Numbered from the stretch's first letter, positions 8,228 to 17,136 are shown. The stretch: 64,000 nucleotides of DNA from Streptomyces anulatus (GCF_000721175.1 NZ_JOEZ01000016.1:310001-374000), one strand, 5' to 3'. Numbers and translations: made by a program. Notes: generated from the sequence alone by a model not told the origin.

Positions 8228-9247
8228 ATGTCTGCAGCACTTCCCACGTCCAGCCGTGAATGGCACCTGGTCGCCCGCCCGCACGGCTGGCCCAAGGCCG
8301 AGGACTTCGCGCTGCGTGAGGCCGCGGTCGCCGCTCCGGCCGAAGGCCGCATCCTCGTCCGCAACAAGCACTTCTCGGTCGACCCGTACATGCGTGGCCG
8401 GATGAACGACGTGAAGTCCTACACCCCGCCCTTCAAGCTCGACCACCCCATGGACGGCGGCGCGGTCGGCGAGGTCATCGCCTCCAACGCGGAGGGGTTC
8501 GCCGTCGGCGACCACGTCCTGCACGGTCTCGGCTGGCGCGAGATCGCCGACCTGCCCGCCAAGCACGCGGTCAAGGTCGACCCCGGCATCGCCCCGCTCT
8601 CCGCTTACCTCGGCGTGCTCGGCATGCCTGGACTCACCGCGTACGCGGGCCTGTTCGAGGTCGCCTCCTTCAAGGAGGGCGACGCGGTCTTCGTCTCCGG
8701 CGCGGCCGGGGCCGTCGGCAGCCAGGTCGGCCAGATGGCCAAGCTCAAGGGCGCCTCCCGGGTCATCGGCTCCGCCGGCTCCGACGAGAAGGTCAAGCTC
8801 CTCACCGAGGAGTACGGCTTCGACGCCGCGTTCAACTACAAGAACGGGCCCGTCCGCGACCAGCTCAAGGAAGCCGCCCCCGACGGCATCGACGTCTACT
8901 TCGACAACGTCGGCGGCGAGCACCTCGAAGCCGCGATCTCCTCGCTCAACGTGCACGGCCGCGCCACCATCTGCGGCATGATCGCCCAGTACAACGCGAC
9001 CGAGCCGACCCCCGGCCCGAACAACATGGCGATGATCATCGGCAAGCGGCTGCGCCTCCAGGGCGTCCTCGTGAGCGACCACGGCGACCTCCAGCCGCAG
9101 TTCGTCCAGGAAGTCGCCGGCTGGCTGGCCTCGGGCGAGCTGAAGTACCAGGAGACGAAGGTCGAGGGCATCGAGAAGGGCTACGACGCCTTCGTCGGCC
9201 TGCTGCGCGGCGAGAACACCGGCAAGATGATCGTTTCCCTGGTCTGA
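8228..9247 (+). CDS. NADP-dependent oxidoreductase (zinc-free MDR / prostaglandin reductase type)
   Basis: 339 residues, medium-chain dehydrogenase/reductase fold without zinc ligands. N-terminal GroES-like domain ('NKHFSVDPYMRGRMNDVKSY', typical of the leukotriene B4 dehydrogenase/CurA group), then a Rossmann domain with nucleotide motif 'GAAGAVGSQVGQMAKLKGAS' near residue 155. Expected to reduce alpha,beta-unsaturated ketones or aldehydes with NADPH. ATG at 8228, with GAGGAGAA upstream as ribosome binding site. Divergent from and probably repressed by the MarR regulator, suggesting induction by an electrophile. Confidence 0.9.
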   Translation: MSAALPTSSREWHLVARPHGWPKAEDFALREAAVAAPAEGRILVRNKHFSVDPYMRGRMNDVKSYTPPFKLDHPMDGGAVGEVIASNAEGFAVGDHVLHGLGWREIADLPAKHAVKVDPGIAPLSAYLGVLGMPGLTAYAGLFEVASFKEGDAVFVSGAAGAVGSQVGQMAKLKGASRVIGSAGSDEKVKLLTEEYGFDAAFNYKNGPVRDQLKEAAPDGIDVYFDNVGGEHLEAAISSLNVHGRATICGMIAQYNATEPTPGPNNMAMIIGKRLRLQGVLVSDHGDLQPQFVQEVAGWLASGELKYQETKVEGIEKGYDAFVGLLRGENTGKMIVSLV

Positions 9248-9369
9248 AGCAGGTCCGATCCTGGTTCGACCCGCCCCCGGCCGGTCCCGGTCACCCGTTA
9301 GGCTCATCCCCAGGCCGTCGCGATCGTGGGCGCGAGTCGCGGCGCACCAGCAGGAGGAATCCTCACACC

Positions 9370-9798
9370 ATGACCATCCAGAAGATCGAGGTCGCCTACA
9401 CCGCCGTCGCCACCGCCGAGAACGGCCGCGACGGCCGGGTCTCCTCCGACGACGGTCGGCTCGACTTCGTCGTGAACCCGCCGAAGGCCATGGGCGGCAG
9501 CGGCGCGGGCACCAACCCCGAGCAGCTCTTCGCGGCCGGCTACAGCGCCTGCTTCCAGGGTGCGCTGGGCGTCGTCGCCCGCCAGGAGAAGGCCGACATC
9601 TCCGGCTCGGCCGTGACCGCCTCGGTCTCCATAGGCAGGACCGTGGCCGGCGGCTTCGGCCTGGAGGTCGCGATCAGCGCCTCCATCCCGAACGTCGACG
9701 CCGCCACCGCGCAGGCGCTCATCGAGAAGGCCCACCAGGTCTGCCCGTACTCGAACGCCACCCGCGGCAACATCAGCGTCGAGCTCTCGGTCGCCTGA
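9370..9798 (+). CDS. ohr: Organic hydroperoxide resistance protein Ohr
   Basis: 142 residues, standard length for Ohr/OsmC thiol peroxidases that reduce fatty-acid hydroperoxides. Both catalytic Cys are present: Cys61 in 'GYSACFQGAL' and Cys125 in 'HQVCPYSNATRGN'; the Arg in the N-terminal loop is also in place. AGGAGGAAT lies 9 nt before the ATG. It is in tandem with the oxidoreductase after a 122-bp gap, so it may have its own promoter. No OhrR-type repressor with an N-terminal sensor Cys is adjacent. A strong terminator follows. Confidence 0.95.
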   Translation: MTIQKIEVAYTAVATAENGRDGRVSSDDGRLDFVVNPPKAMGGSGAGTNPEQLFAAGYSACFQGALGVVARQEKADISGSAVTASVSIGRTVAGGFGLEVAISASIPNVDAATAQALIEKAHQVCPYSNATRGNISVELSVA

Positions 9799-9852
9799 CC
9801 ACAGCGCCGCTGACCACAGCGTCGCCCTCCGCCTTCGCAGGCGGCACCGCGC

Positions 9853-9886
9853 GAGGACCGCACCCCCTTCCCGGGGTGCGGTCCTC
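9853..9886 (+). terminator. Strong hairpin terminator after ohr
   Basis: Perfect 14-bp stem (GAGGACCGCACCCC with its complement) and a 6-nt loop, followed by a pyrimidine-rich tail. It lies between ohr and the EI24-domain gene. Confidence 0.8.
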
Positions 9887-9918
9887 TCCGCTTTCCGCTC
9901 GCCAGTACGCTGACGCCC

Positions 9919-10734
9919 ATGAGTGATCTCGGGGCGGGTTTCGGCTACTTGATGAAGGGGCAACGCTGGGTTGCCCAACACGGACGATGGTTCGGGTTCG
10001 GGCTGCTGCCCGGACTCGTCACCCTCGTCGTGTACGCCGGGGCTCTGATCGGACTCGGTTACGGAGCCGATGACTTCGCCGGCTGGGCGACCCCGTTCGC
10101 CGACGACTGGTCCTCGCCCTGGCAGGGCCTCCTGCGCATCGGGCTGACCGCGCTCGTCTTCGTCTTCGGCCTGTTCCTCGCGGTCATCACCTTCACCGCC
10201 GTCACCCTCCTGGTCGGCCAGCCCTTCTACGAGTCGCTCTCCGAGGAGGTCGACCGCAGCGAGGGCGGCGAGGTCCCCGAGTCCGGACTGTCGCTCTGGC
10301 AGGACCTGTGGATCTCAGCCCGCGACTCCGTACGCATCCTGCTGCGCGTCGCCGTGTACGGGATCGTCCTCTTCGCCTGCGGTTTCATCCCGGTCGTCGG
10401 GCAGACCGTGGTCCCCGCGATCGGCTTCTGCGTCTCCGGCTACTTCCTGGCCGAGGAGCTGACCGCCGTCGCCCTCCAGCGCCGGGGCATGGTCCTCAAG
10501 GACCGCCTCGTCCTGCTGCGCGGCCGCCGGATGCTGGTGCTCGGCTTCGGCGTCCCGCTGACGCTGGCCTTCCTGGTCCCGTTCGTCGCGGTGTTCCTGA
10601 TGCCGGGAGCCGTCGCCGGGGCCACGCTCCTCGCCCGCGACCTGGTCGACCCGGACGCGGCGACGGACCCGGACCCCGGCCCCGGAACCGCCGACACCGG
10701 TGACGCACCGGCCCCCAGGGCGTGGTCCGCGTGA
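9919..10734 (+). CDS. EI24/CysZ-like membrane protein
   Basis: 271 residues with about six predicted membrane helices. The segment 'GLLPGLVTLVVYAGALIGLG' near residue 30, and the loop 'LLVGQPFYESLSEEVD' near 105, are typical of the EI24 domain family (PF07264), which includes the sulfate transporter CysZ; the 'FIPVVGQTVVPAIGF' turn is also family-typical. The substrate is unknown, and no sulfur genes are nearby. The C-terminus is a Pro/Asp-rich tail. The last four bases overlap the start of the LysE-type exporter (GTGA), so the two are probably coupled. Confidence 0.8.
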   Translation: MSDLGAGFGYLMKGQRWVAQHGRWFGFGLLPGLVTLVVYAGALIGLGYGADDFAGWATPFADDWSSPWQGLLRIGLTALVFVFGLFLAVITFTAVTLLVGQPFYESLSEEVDRSEGGEVPESGLSLWQDLWISARDSVRILLRVAVYGIVLFACGFIPVVGQTVVPAIGFCVSGYFLAEELTAVALQRRGMVLKDRLVLLRGRRMLVLGFGVPLTLAFLVPFVAVFLMPGAVAGATLLARDLVDPDAATDPDPGPGTADTGDAPAPRAWSA

Positions 10735-11339
10735 CCGAACTGCTGGCGGTCGCCGCCATCACCGTCCTCGCGGTCATCTCCCCGGGGGCCGACTTCGCGA
10801 TGGTCGTCCGCAACAGCTACCTGTACGGGCGTGCCACCGGCGTCCTCGCGGCCACCGGCGTCGCGGCGGGCGTCCTGGTCCACGTCACGTACACGATGCT
10901 CGGCGTCGGGCTGCTCATCGCCTCCTCCACCGCCCTGTTCACCGCGGTCAAACTGGCCGGCGCCGCGTACCTGATCTACATCGGGGTGCGCACCTTCATG
11001 GCCCGCGCCGACCTCGACGTCGACCTGACGGACCGGCCGGGTCTCTCCCCGTTCGGGGCGCTGCGCAGCGGGTTCCTCACCAACGCGCTCAACCCGAAGA
11101 CGACCCTGTTCGTCGTCGCGACCTTCACCCAGGTCGTCGGCCCCGGCACCACCCTGTGGCAGCAGGCGGGTTACGGCCTGTTCATGTCCGCCGCCCACCT
11201 CGGCTGGTTCGCCCTGGTCGCGTTGTTCTTCTCGCACTCCCGGCTGCGCGGCGCGATGCTCCGCCGCCAGAAGGCGCTGAACCGGTCGATCGGCTCGGTC
11301 CTGGTCGGCCTCGGCGTCACTCTGGGCCTGGCCCGTTGA
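10731..11339 (+). CDS. LysE/RhtB family amino-acid exporter
   Basis: 202 residues, about six membrane helices. N-terminal signature 'ISPGADFAMVVRNS', then 'KLAGAAYLIYIGVRT' and 'LNPKTTLFVVATFTQV', all characteristic of LysE-superfamily translocators that export amino acids or derivatives such as homoserine lactones. GTG at 10731 overlaps the previous stop by 4 bp; an in-frame GTG at 10722 is the alternative. The exported compound cannot be read from sequence. Confidence 0.88.
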   Translation: MTELLAVAAITVLAVISPGADFAMVVRNSYLYGRATGVLAATGVAAGVLVHVTYTMLGVGLLIASSTALFTAVKLAGAAYLIYIGVRTFMARADLDVDLTDRPGLSPFGALRSGFLTNALNPKTTLFVVATFTQVVGPGTTLWQQAGYGLFMSAAHLGWFALVALFFSHSRLRGAMLRRQKALNRSIGSVLVGLGVTLGLAR

Positions 11340-11382
11340 AGACGACCCGGAGAGCGGACCGCGGAGCGGACCGGAGGGAGGA

Positions 11383-12504
11383 TCAGTCGAAGTAGGACTC
11401 CAGCGTCCCGCGCCGCCGCACGTCGAGCGTCGCGCAGTGGAAGGAGCCGCCGAACGGTGCGTAGTGCATCAGGTCGCCCGGGATCGGCTCGAAGCCCCAT
11501 CGTTCGAGCGCCCGCAGCATGCCGGTGTGGTGCCGCTCGGCGATGACCCGTTTCTCGTCGACCATGAGGACGTTCATGCTGAGCCATCGGCCGCACAGCG
11601 ACGTCATCCGCAGCAGCCGTTCCTCGATCGGGTCGGGCTCGGGGGCGACCAGGATGTCCCAGGAGTCCAGGACGGCGGGCAGCCGGTCGGGGTCGATGTA
11701 CTCGGGGTTGATCAGGGCCTTGCCGGGCGCGAGCAGCAGGAACGTCGTGTCGATGTGCATGGGGGTGCGGCAGCGGCTCTCGATCTCGTGGATGCGGTAA
11801 CCCGGCCCCAGATGGCGGCGCAGCCACTCGATGCCCATGCCGTTGGTGACGTTGGAGCGCGTCACGAAGAGGTCGCGCCCGGCCCGCACGAAATCGGCCG
11901 CGTCGAAGACCGGCTCGAATTCGGTGAGGATGTACCGCATCGGTTCGTCGGCCCCGGGCGTACGGAACCCCTTCTCGAACAGCTCGTCGGTGAGCTGCGG
12001 CTTCGGAGCGGCGGTCCATCGGGCGCCGCGCCGGAAGTAGTCCTTGAGAAGCGCGCGGTAGGAGTGTGTCTCGAAATACCGGCACGGCCACGCCATCGGG
12101 GTCTCGATGATCTCGTCGCCGATCACGAGCATGCTGTCGCGCGGGCAGGTGTTGCAGAAACCGCGCGAGGACCAGTCGGGAGTGGCGAAGCGGCGCCGGT
12201 GGTCGACCGGGTCCGGACGGGTGACGGTGATGCCGAGGGAACGGAGAAGCGTGACGAACCCGTCCAGTTCCCGCTGGGCCGGCTCGACCAGTCGCCGCGG
12301 GTACGTGTGGCCGGAAGCCACTCCCTGGAGCCGGGCGGCCCAGGGCGGGATGTTGCAGGCCACCACCGGATGACGGGAGGGGATCGTCGCCTCGTCCAGA
12401 CGCCCGACGATGATCTCCTCCAGCGGGTCCCACTCGTTGTGGGAACTCACCGGGGAGACGCCTGTGCCCACCGCCGCACCGCCTGGCCTCCGCTCCACCC
12501 CCAT
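11383..12504 (-). CDS. Amidinotransferase (glycine/inosamine amidinotransferase family)
   Basis: 373 residues of the guanidino-group transferase fold. Catalytic residues are in place: Asp in 'NTCPRDSMLVIGD', His in 'TPMHIDTTFLLLAPGK', and nucleophilic Cys in the C-terminal 'GGSFHCATLDVRRRG'. Homologues transfer the amidino group of arginine to glycine or to aminocyclitols (StrB1, AmtA). The acceptor is unknown: no aminocyclitol, creatine or toxin genes are adjacent. ATG at 12504 has AAGGTGG upstream; an upstream ATG in the same frame lacks this. The gene appears monocistronic, convergent with the LysE exporter, with which it shares a 43-bp gap. Confidence 0.9.
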   Translation of the reverse strand: MGVERRPGGAAVGTGVSPVSSHNEWDPLEEIIVGRLDEATIPSRHPVVACNIPPWAARLQGVASGHTYPRRLVEPAQRELDGFVTLLRSLGITVTRPDPVDHRRRFATPDWSSRGFCNTCPRDSMLVIGDEIIETPMAWPCRYFETHSYRALLKDYFRRGARWTAAPKPQLTDELFEKGFRTPGADEPMRYILTEFEPVFDAADFVRAGRDLFVTRSNVTNGMGIEWLRRHLGPGYRIHEIESRCRTPMHIDTTFLLLAPGKALINPEYIDPDRLPAVLDSWDILVAPEPDPIEERLLRMTSLCGRWLSMNVLMVDEKRVIAERHHTGMLRALERWGFEPIPGDLMHYAPFGGSFHCATLDVRRRGTLESYFD

Positions 12505-12597
12505 GATCAACCACCTTCGATCGCCGACGGGCACGTCACGCTACTCATGGTGGAGGGGGAGAGCGGGTTCCCGCCATTCGTCGGCCACCATCGGAGC

Positions 12598-13605
12598 TCA
12601 GCGCACCGAGAAGGCGTACTCGGTGCGCGAGACGAACTCCTCGCCCGGCCGGAGCACCGTGGACGGGAACTCCGGCCGGTTCGGGGAGTCGGGGAAGTGC
12701 TGGGTCTCCAGCGCGATCCCGGCGCAGGGCCCGAACGGCCGTCCGTCGAAGTGGTCGGCCGTGTACAGCTGGAGCCCCGGCTCGGTGGTCGTTACGGTCA
12801 GCACCCGCCCGGACCAGGCGTCGTACAGCTCGGCGGCGACACCCTCCGCTGCCCCCGCCCCCTCATCCAGGACGAAGTTATGGTCGTACCCCGCGCCCAC
12901 GGCCCGCGTCCCCCGGAAGTCGAACCGGGTCCCGGCCACAGGCGCGAACGCCCCGGTCGGCACCGACGCCGCGTCCACCGGGGTGATGTGCCCCGCCGCG
13001 ATCCGCAACTGCTGCCCCAGGGCGCTCCCGCTGTCCGCGCCCGCCAGGTTCCAGTACAGATGGCTGGTCGGGTTCAGCACGGTCGGCGCGTCGGTCACCG
13101 CGCGGTAGTCGATCCGCAGCGCCCCGCCCGGCCCCAGGGTGTACGTCACCGAGAAGTCGAGCCGCCCCGGGTACCCCTCCTCGCCGTCCTCCGACACCAG
13201 GGACAGCCGCACCCCGTCCGGGACGGCCGCCGCGTCCCACACCCGCTTGTCGAAGCCTCTGGCCCCGCCGTGCAGATGGGTGCCGCCCTCATTGGCGGTC
13301 AGGCGGTGCGTACGCCCGTCCAGGACGAACGACGCGCCCCCGATCCGGTTCGCGTACCGCCCGACCACCGCGCCGAAGTAGGGGGCCGGGAACTCCTCGT
13401 AGCCCGCGACCTCCGGCAGCCCGAGCGCCACCGGGTCCCGGGAGCCGTCCCTGCCGGGCGCTTCCACCGACTGCACGATCGCACCGTAGGTCAGGACCCG
13501 CACGCGGACCCCGTCCCGCTCCAGCGTCCACCGGCGGACGGGCGACCCGTCCGCGAGAGCGCCGAAGTCTTCCGTGTACGTAGCGGTATCCGCGCTGGTG
13601 GTCAT
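12598..13605 (-). CDS. galM: Aldose 1-epimerase (mutarotase)
   Basis: 335 residues of the galactose mutarotase beta-supersandwich fold. Motifs: 'GRYANRIGGASFVLDG' near residue 82, 'GGTHLHGGARGFDKRVW' with His112, 'EDGEEGYPG' near 140, 'PTSHLYWNLAG' with His182, and 'ALETQHFPDSPN' with catalytic Glu300. Interconverts alpha and beta anomers of galactose/glucose in the cytosol. ATG at 13605 lies 12 bp after the stop of the upstream esterase, with almost no Shine-Dalgarno, so translation is probably coupled to that gene. Confidence 0.95.
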   Translation of the reverse strand: MTTSADTATYTEDFGALADGSPVRRWTLERDGVRVRVLTYGAIVQSVEAPGRDGSRDPVALGLPEVAGYEEFPAPYFGAVVGRYANRIGGASFVLDGRTHRLTANEGGTHLHGGARGFDKRVWDAAAVPDGVRLSLVSEDGEEGYPGRLDFSVTYTLGPGGALRIDYRAVTDAPTVLNPTSHLYWNLAGADSGSALGQQLRIAAGHITPVDAASVPTGAFAPVAGTRFDFRGTRAVGAGYDHNFVLDEGAGAAEGVAAELYDAWSGRVLTVTTTEPGLQLYTADHFDGRPFGPCAGIALETQHFPDSPNRPEFPSTVLRPGEEFVSRTEYAFSVR

Positions 13606-13616
13606 GGTGACCGACC

Positions 13617-14546
13617 CTACGCGGGAGGCGCGGCCGCCGTGACGTTGCGGTAGGCGATCTCCGCCAGCCGGGCCTGGCCGTCGCGGCTCGGGTGGAACCA
13701 GTCCCACTGGCTGAGCTGCGTCCCGGTGAACCGGAAGTTGAACACCGCCCCGCCGTCGTACCGGCAGTGCCGGTCCTTCGCGCACACGTCCCGCAGCACC
13801 TCGTTGTACGCCACGACCCGGTCCCGCACCGCGTCCCGCCGGGCCACCGCAGCCGGGCCCAGATCGTCCGCGTCGGCCAGCATCGACTGACAGATCCCGA
13901 GCTGCCAGATCTTCTTGCCCAGCTCGTTCACCCGGCCCGTCGACCAGAGCCGCTTCAGGTCCGGCACGCTGGAGACGTACACCTGCGCCTTCGGCGCCCC
14001 GGCCCGCAGTTGCCGCATCGACGCCTCGAACGACGCCCGGAAGTCCGCCACCGGCGTCATCAGCCGCACCGAGTCCCGGCACGCGTCGTTCGCACCCGTC
14101 ATCACGGTCACCAGCTCCGGCCGCTCCTTCGCCGCCAGCGCCATCTGCTCGGGCAACTGCACCATCCGGGACCCCGACACCGCGTGGTTCCAGCTGCGGT
14201 CCGCCGCCTTCGACGGGCCGAGCAGGCGGACGGCGAGACTGCGCACCGCGTCGTCCGTGCCGGTCGCCCACGACACCTCGGGGCAGTCGGCCAGCACCGA
14301 ACACGCGTCGAAGCCCCGGGTGATCGAGTCGCCGACCGCCGCGACCGACCGGGGCCGCGGGTTCCAGTCCGGGGTGGGGGAGGGGGACGGCGAGGCGCCG
14401 CGCGTGGCCGCGGGCGCGTTCCGCGACACGCCGCCCTCCGCGCCGCCACCGCCGCATCCGGCCAGCGTGGCCACACCGACGAAGGAGAGCGCCGTCAGCG
14501 CGGCGGCAGCGGTACGCATACGTGGGCGTGTCGCACGCTTCGGCAT
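13617..14546 (-). CDS. SGNH/GDSL-type esterase lipoprotein
   Basis: 309 residues. Lipoprotein signal with lipobox LAGC (Cys31), then a Ser/Pro linker. SGNH hydrolase blocks: block I 'AVGDSITRGFDAC' (Ser nucleophile), Gly of block II in 'NHAVSGSRM', block III 'VMTGANDAC', and C-terminal Asp-His in 'QWDWFHPSRDGQ'. Likely anchored to the outside of the membrane, hydrolysing an ester in lipid or cell-wall glycan. GGAGGGG lies 9 nt before the ATG. Coupled with galM downstream, an odd functional pair suggesting extracellular carbohydrate ester use (inference). Confidence 0.9.
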   Translation of the reverse strand: MPKRATRPRMRTAAAALTALSFVGVATLAGCGGGGAEGGVSRNAPAATRGASPSPSPTPDWNPRPRSVAAVGDSITRGFDACSVLADCPEVSWATGTDDAVRSLAVRLLGPSKAADRSWNHAVSGSRMVQLPEQMALAAKERPELVTVMTGANDACRDSVRLMTPVADFRASFEASMRQLRAGAPKAQVYVSSVPDLKRLWSTGRVNELGKKIWQLGICQSMLADADDLGPAAVARRDAVRDRVVAYNEVLRDVCAKDRHCRYDGGAVFNFRFTGTQLSQWDWFHPSRDGQARLAEIAYRNVTAAAPPA

Positions 14547-14919
14547 CAGTCGGATCCCCTCCGGTCAACCCCTGGTCTATGCCTCTGGACATGCCCCCGG
14601 CAAGCGCACGATCCCCAGGTCGGGGCTCTGCGTGCCCTGCCGGGTGAAAGCCTGCGAATCAGGGGCCTGAGACCGACGGTACGTCACACGGACGGCCCCG
14701 GCGCACGGTAGCTTTTCCCCGTCGAACCAGTGGCGTCCCGCCCGCCCGCGCACCCACGGGCGACTCCGGTACATTACGTCACGTCACATACTGTCCCTTT
14801 TCAGGAGATTAACTCCCGATGCTGTTTACTGATGACAACCTCGGGAGCCGGCCGAAAAGGGGCGGTACGGGCGCGAGGCCGCTGGGGAAGGCGTACCTCG
14901 TCCCACACGGGAGGTTCCG
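14547..14919. other. Intergenic region upstream of esterase and DUF3145 gene
   Basis: 373 bp between divergent genes. No credible coding frame: the small frames here lack Streptomyces codon-position bias. It is relatively AT-rich around 14770-14830 (TACATTACGTCACGTCACAT), which probably contains the promoter for the rightward DUF3145 gene. The repeated ACGTCAC pattern could be an operator. Confidence 0.5.
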
Positions 14920-15414
14920 GTGACGACACGTGGAGTCCTGTACGTTCACTCCGCACCGCGCGCGCTGTGCCCACATGTCGAGTGGGCGGTGGCGGGCGTC
15001 CTCGGTGTGCGGGTCCAGCTGGACTGGATCAGACAGCCGGCCGCGCCCGGCACCTGGCGGTCGGAGTTCTCCTGGAAGGGCCGCGCCGGCACCGCCTCGC
15101 AGCTCGCCTCCGCCCTGCGCGGCTGGGACCTGCTGCGCTTCGAGGTGACCGCCGAGCCGTGCCCCACCGCCGAGGGCGAGCGCTACAGCTCCACCCCTGG
15201 CCTCGGCATCTTCCACGCCGTCACCGGCATGCACGGCGACATCCTGATCCCCGAGGACCGGCTGCGGGCCGCGCTGGCCCGCTCCGTGCGTGGGGAGAGC
15301 GACCTGGAGACCGAGATCGCCTCGCTCCTGGGCAAGCCGTGGGACGACGAGCTGGAGTCCTTCCGCCACGCGGGCGAGGGCGCCCCCGTCCGCTGGCTCC
15401 ACCAGGTCGTCTAG
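14920..15414 (+). CDS. DUF3145 family actinobacterial protein
   Basis: 164 residues, a soluble protein family conserved in actinobacteria and usually found beside the fab cluster; function unknown. Recognisable conserved pieces are 'GVLYVHSAPRALCPHVEWA' at the N-terminus, 'QLDWIRQPAAPGTWRSEFSW', and 'YSSTPGLGIFHAVTGMHGDI'. No membrane segment or signal. GTG start at 14920 with GGGAGG 6 nt upstream. Convergent with fabF; a hairpin terminator separates them. Its persistent placement next to fabF suggests a lipid-related role (inference only). Confidence 0.85.
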   Translation: MTTRGVLYVHSAPRALCPHVEWAVAGVLGVRVQLDWIRQPAAPGTWRSEFSWKGRAGTASQLASALRGWDLLRFEVTAEPCPTAEGERYSSTPGLGIFHAVTGMHGDILIPEDRLRAALARSVRGESDLETEIASLLGKPWDDELESFRHAGEGAPVRWLHQVV

Positions 15415-15430
15415 TCCCGGGTCGCAGGTC

Positions 15431-15475
15431 AAGCCCCTCCGGCGATTGAGGAGCGGGGTCCGGGGCGGAGCCCCG
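15431..15475. repeat. Common Streptomyces intergenic GC-rich repeat
   Basis: The sequence around GCCCCTCCGGCGATTGAGGA and CGGGGCGGAGCCCCG, which forms two small hairpins, is a type I recognise from many Streptomyces intergenic regions. It lies after the DUF3145 stop and directly before the terminator. Confidence 0.6.
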
Positions 15476-15484
15476 AAGAACGAC

Positions 15485-15518
15485 GAATCCCGCCTCCCGG
15501 ACCCGGGAAGCGGGATTC
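15485..15518. terminator. Bidirectional terminator between DUF3145 gene and fabF
   Basis: Outer stem GAATCCCGC/GCGGGATTC (9 bp) enclosing a second inverted repeat (TCCCGG/CGGGA). Placed between convergent genes, it should stop both transcripts. Confidence 0.75.
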
Positions 15519-15548
15519 ACTGCGTACGGACGGCCGGACGGCCTGGCG

Positions 15549-16811
15549 TCAGACGGACCGGAACGCCAGCACCACGTTGTGCCCACCGAACCCGAACGAG
15601 TTGTTGATCGCCGCGATCGGCCCCTCGGGCAGCACCCGCGGTTCACCCCGCACGATGTCCGCGTCGATCGCCTCGTCGAGCTCGTCGACGTTGATGGTCG
15701 GCGGAGCGATGCGGTGGTGCAGCGCGAGGACGGTGGCCACCGTCTCGATGCCGCCCGCGCCACCCAGCAGGTGACCCGTCATCGACTTCGTCGCGGAGAT
15801 CGCGACGTGGTCGAGGTCGTCGCCCAGCACCATGCGCAGCGCCTTGATCTCGGCGAGGTCGCCCTGCGGCGTCGACGTGGCGTGCGCGTTGAGGTGGACC
15901 ACCTCGGACGGCTTGAGGTCGCTGGAGTCCAGCAGGTTCCGCATCGCGGCGGCGATGCCCCGCCCGGTGGGCTCGGGCTGCGCGATGTGGTGGGCGTCGG
16001 CCGACAGGCCCTGGCCCAGCACCTCGCAGTAGACCCGCGCGCCGCGCGCCGCCGCGTGCTCGGCGGACTCCAGGACGACGACGCCCGCACCCTCGCCGAG
16101 GACGAAGCCGTCCCGGCCGGTGTCGTACGGACGTGAGGCCTTCTCGGGCTCGTCGTTGCTCTTCGACATCGCCATCATGTTGGCGAACGCGGCGATCGGC
16201 AGCGGGTGGATCGCCGCCTCCGTGCCACCGGCGACGACCACGTCGGCACGGCCGGTACGGATCATCTCGACCGCGTACCCGATCGCCTCGGCGCCCGAGG
16301 CACAGGCGGAGACGGGAGTGTGGACACCGGCCTGGGCGTTGACCTCCAGGCCGACGTTGGCCGCCGGGCCGTTGGGCATGAGCATGGGAACGGTGTGCGG
16401 GGAGACGCGGCGTACGCCCTTCTCCTTCAGCACGTCGTACTGGTCGAGCAGGGTGGTCACGCCGCCGATGCCGGAGGCGATGACCGAGCCCAGGCGCTCG
16501 GGGGCGATGGTCTCGTCCTCACCGGCCTTGGCGGTGAAGCCCGCGTCCGCCCAGGCCTCGCGGGCCGCGATCAGCGCGAACTGCGCCGAGCGGTCCAGCT
16601 TGCGGGCCAGCGGGCGGGGAAGGACGTCGCCCGGGTCGACGGCCGCGGGGGCGGCGATCCGGACGGGCAGTTCGGCGAAGCGCTCGCCTTCGAGAGGCTT
16701 GACGCCGGACCGGCCGGCCATCAGACCTTCCCAGGTCGATGCGGAGTCGCCACCCAGCGGAGTGGTTGCGCCGATACCGGTGACGACCACGGTGCGATTG
16801 GTCGAGTTCAC
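15549..16811 (-). CDS. fabF: Beta-ketoacyl-ACP synthase II FabF
   Basis: 420 residues; condenses acyl-ACP with malonyl-ACP during chain elongation. Thiolase-fold catalytic triad: Cys170 in 'VSACASGAEA', His310 in 'LNAHATSTPQGD', His347 in 'TKSMTGHLLGGAGG' with Lys342; the C-terminal 'NNSFGFGGHN' Gly loop is intact. GTG at 16811 with GGAGAAG 8 nt upstream is chosen; the longer in-frame ATG further upstream lies beyond the 76-bp acpP-fabF gap's binding site and adds a non-homologous extension. Last gene of the fabD-fabH-acpP-fabF operon. Confidence 0.97.
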   Translation of the reverse strand: MNSTNRTVVVTGIGATTPLGGDSASTWEGLMAGRSGVKPLEGERFAELPVRIAAPAAVDPGDVLPRPLARKLDRSAQFALIAAREAWADAGFTAKAGEDETIAPERLGSVIASGIGGVTTLLDQYDVLKEKGVRRVSPHTVPMLMPNGPAANVGLEVNAQAGVHTPVSACASGAEAIGYAVEMIRTGRADVVVAGGTEAAIHPLPIAAFANMMAMSKSNDEPEKASRPYDTGRDGFVLGEGAGVVVLESAEHAAARGARVYCEVLGQGLSADAHHIAQPEPTGRGIAAAMRNLLDSSDLKPSEVVHLNAHATSTPQGDLAEIKALRMVLGDDLDHVAISATKSMTGHLLGGAGGIETVATVLALHHRIAPPTINVDELDEAIDADIVRGEPRVLPEGPIAAINNSFGFGGHNVVLAFRSV

Positions 16812-16887
16812 TGGAAAATCTTCTCCACGTGTAGAGGGTCGTGAATCAGCGGCGCCACCGCCGGGTGGCGACACAGCCGGGCTGGGA

Positions 16888-17136
16888 TCAGCCCTGGTGC
16901 TTCAGGATGTACTCGGCGGCGTCGCCGACCGTCTTGAGGTTCTTGACGTCCTCGTCGGGGATCTTGACGTCGAAGCGCTCCTCGGCGGCGACGACGACCT
17001 CGACCATGGACAGCGAGTCGACGTCCAGGTCGTCGGTGAAGGACTTGTCCAGCTGGACGTCCTCGACCGGGATACCGGCGATCTCGTTGACGATCTCGGC
17101 GAGACCGGTGACGATCTCTTCCTGCGTGGCGGCCAT
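16888..17136 (-). CDS. acpP: Acyl carrier protein AcpP
   Basis: 82 residues, acidic four-helix carrier. Ser41 in 'DLDVDSLSMVEVV' is the phosphopantetheine attachment site (family motif DSL). Carries growing acyl chains for FabH and FabF, its immediate neighbours. AAGGAGCG lies upstream of the ATG. The N-terminal 'MAATQEEI' and length match housekeeping Streptomyces ACP rather than polyketide ACPs. Confidence 0.97.
   Translation of the reverse strand: MAATQEEIVTGLAEIVNEIAGIPVEDVQLDKSFTDDLDVDSLSMVEVVVAAEERFDVKIPDEDVKNLKTVGDAAEYILKHQG

Noticed and set aside
12598..14592. A single 664-codon minus-strand frame spanning galM and the esterase
   Set aside because: The first part is a shadow of the esterase gene in another frame; the real galM starts at 13605.
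14577..14774. Minus-strand 65-codon frame in the DUF3145 promoter region
   Set aside because: No ribosome site and no codon-position bias.
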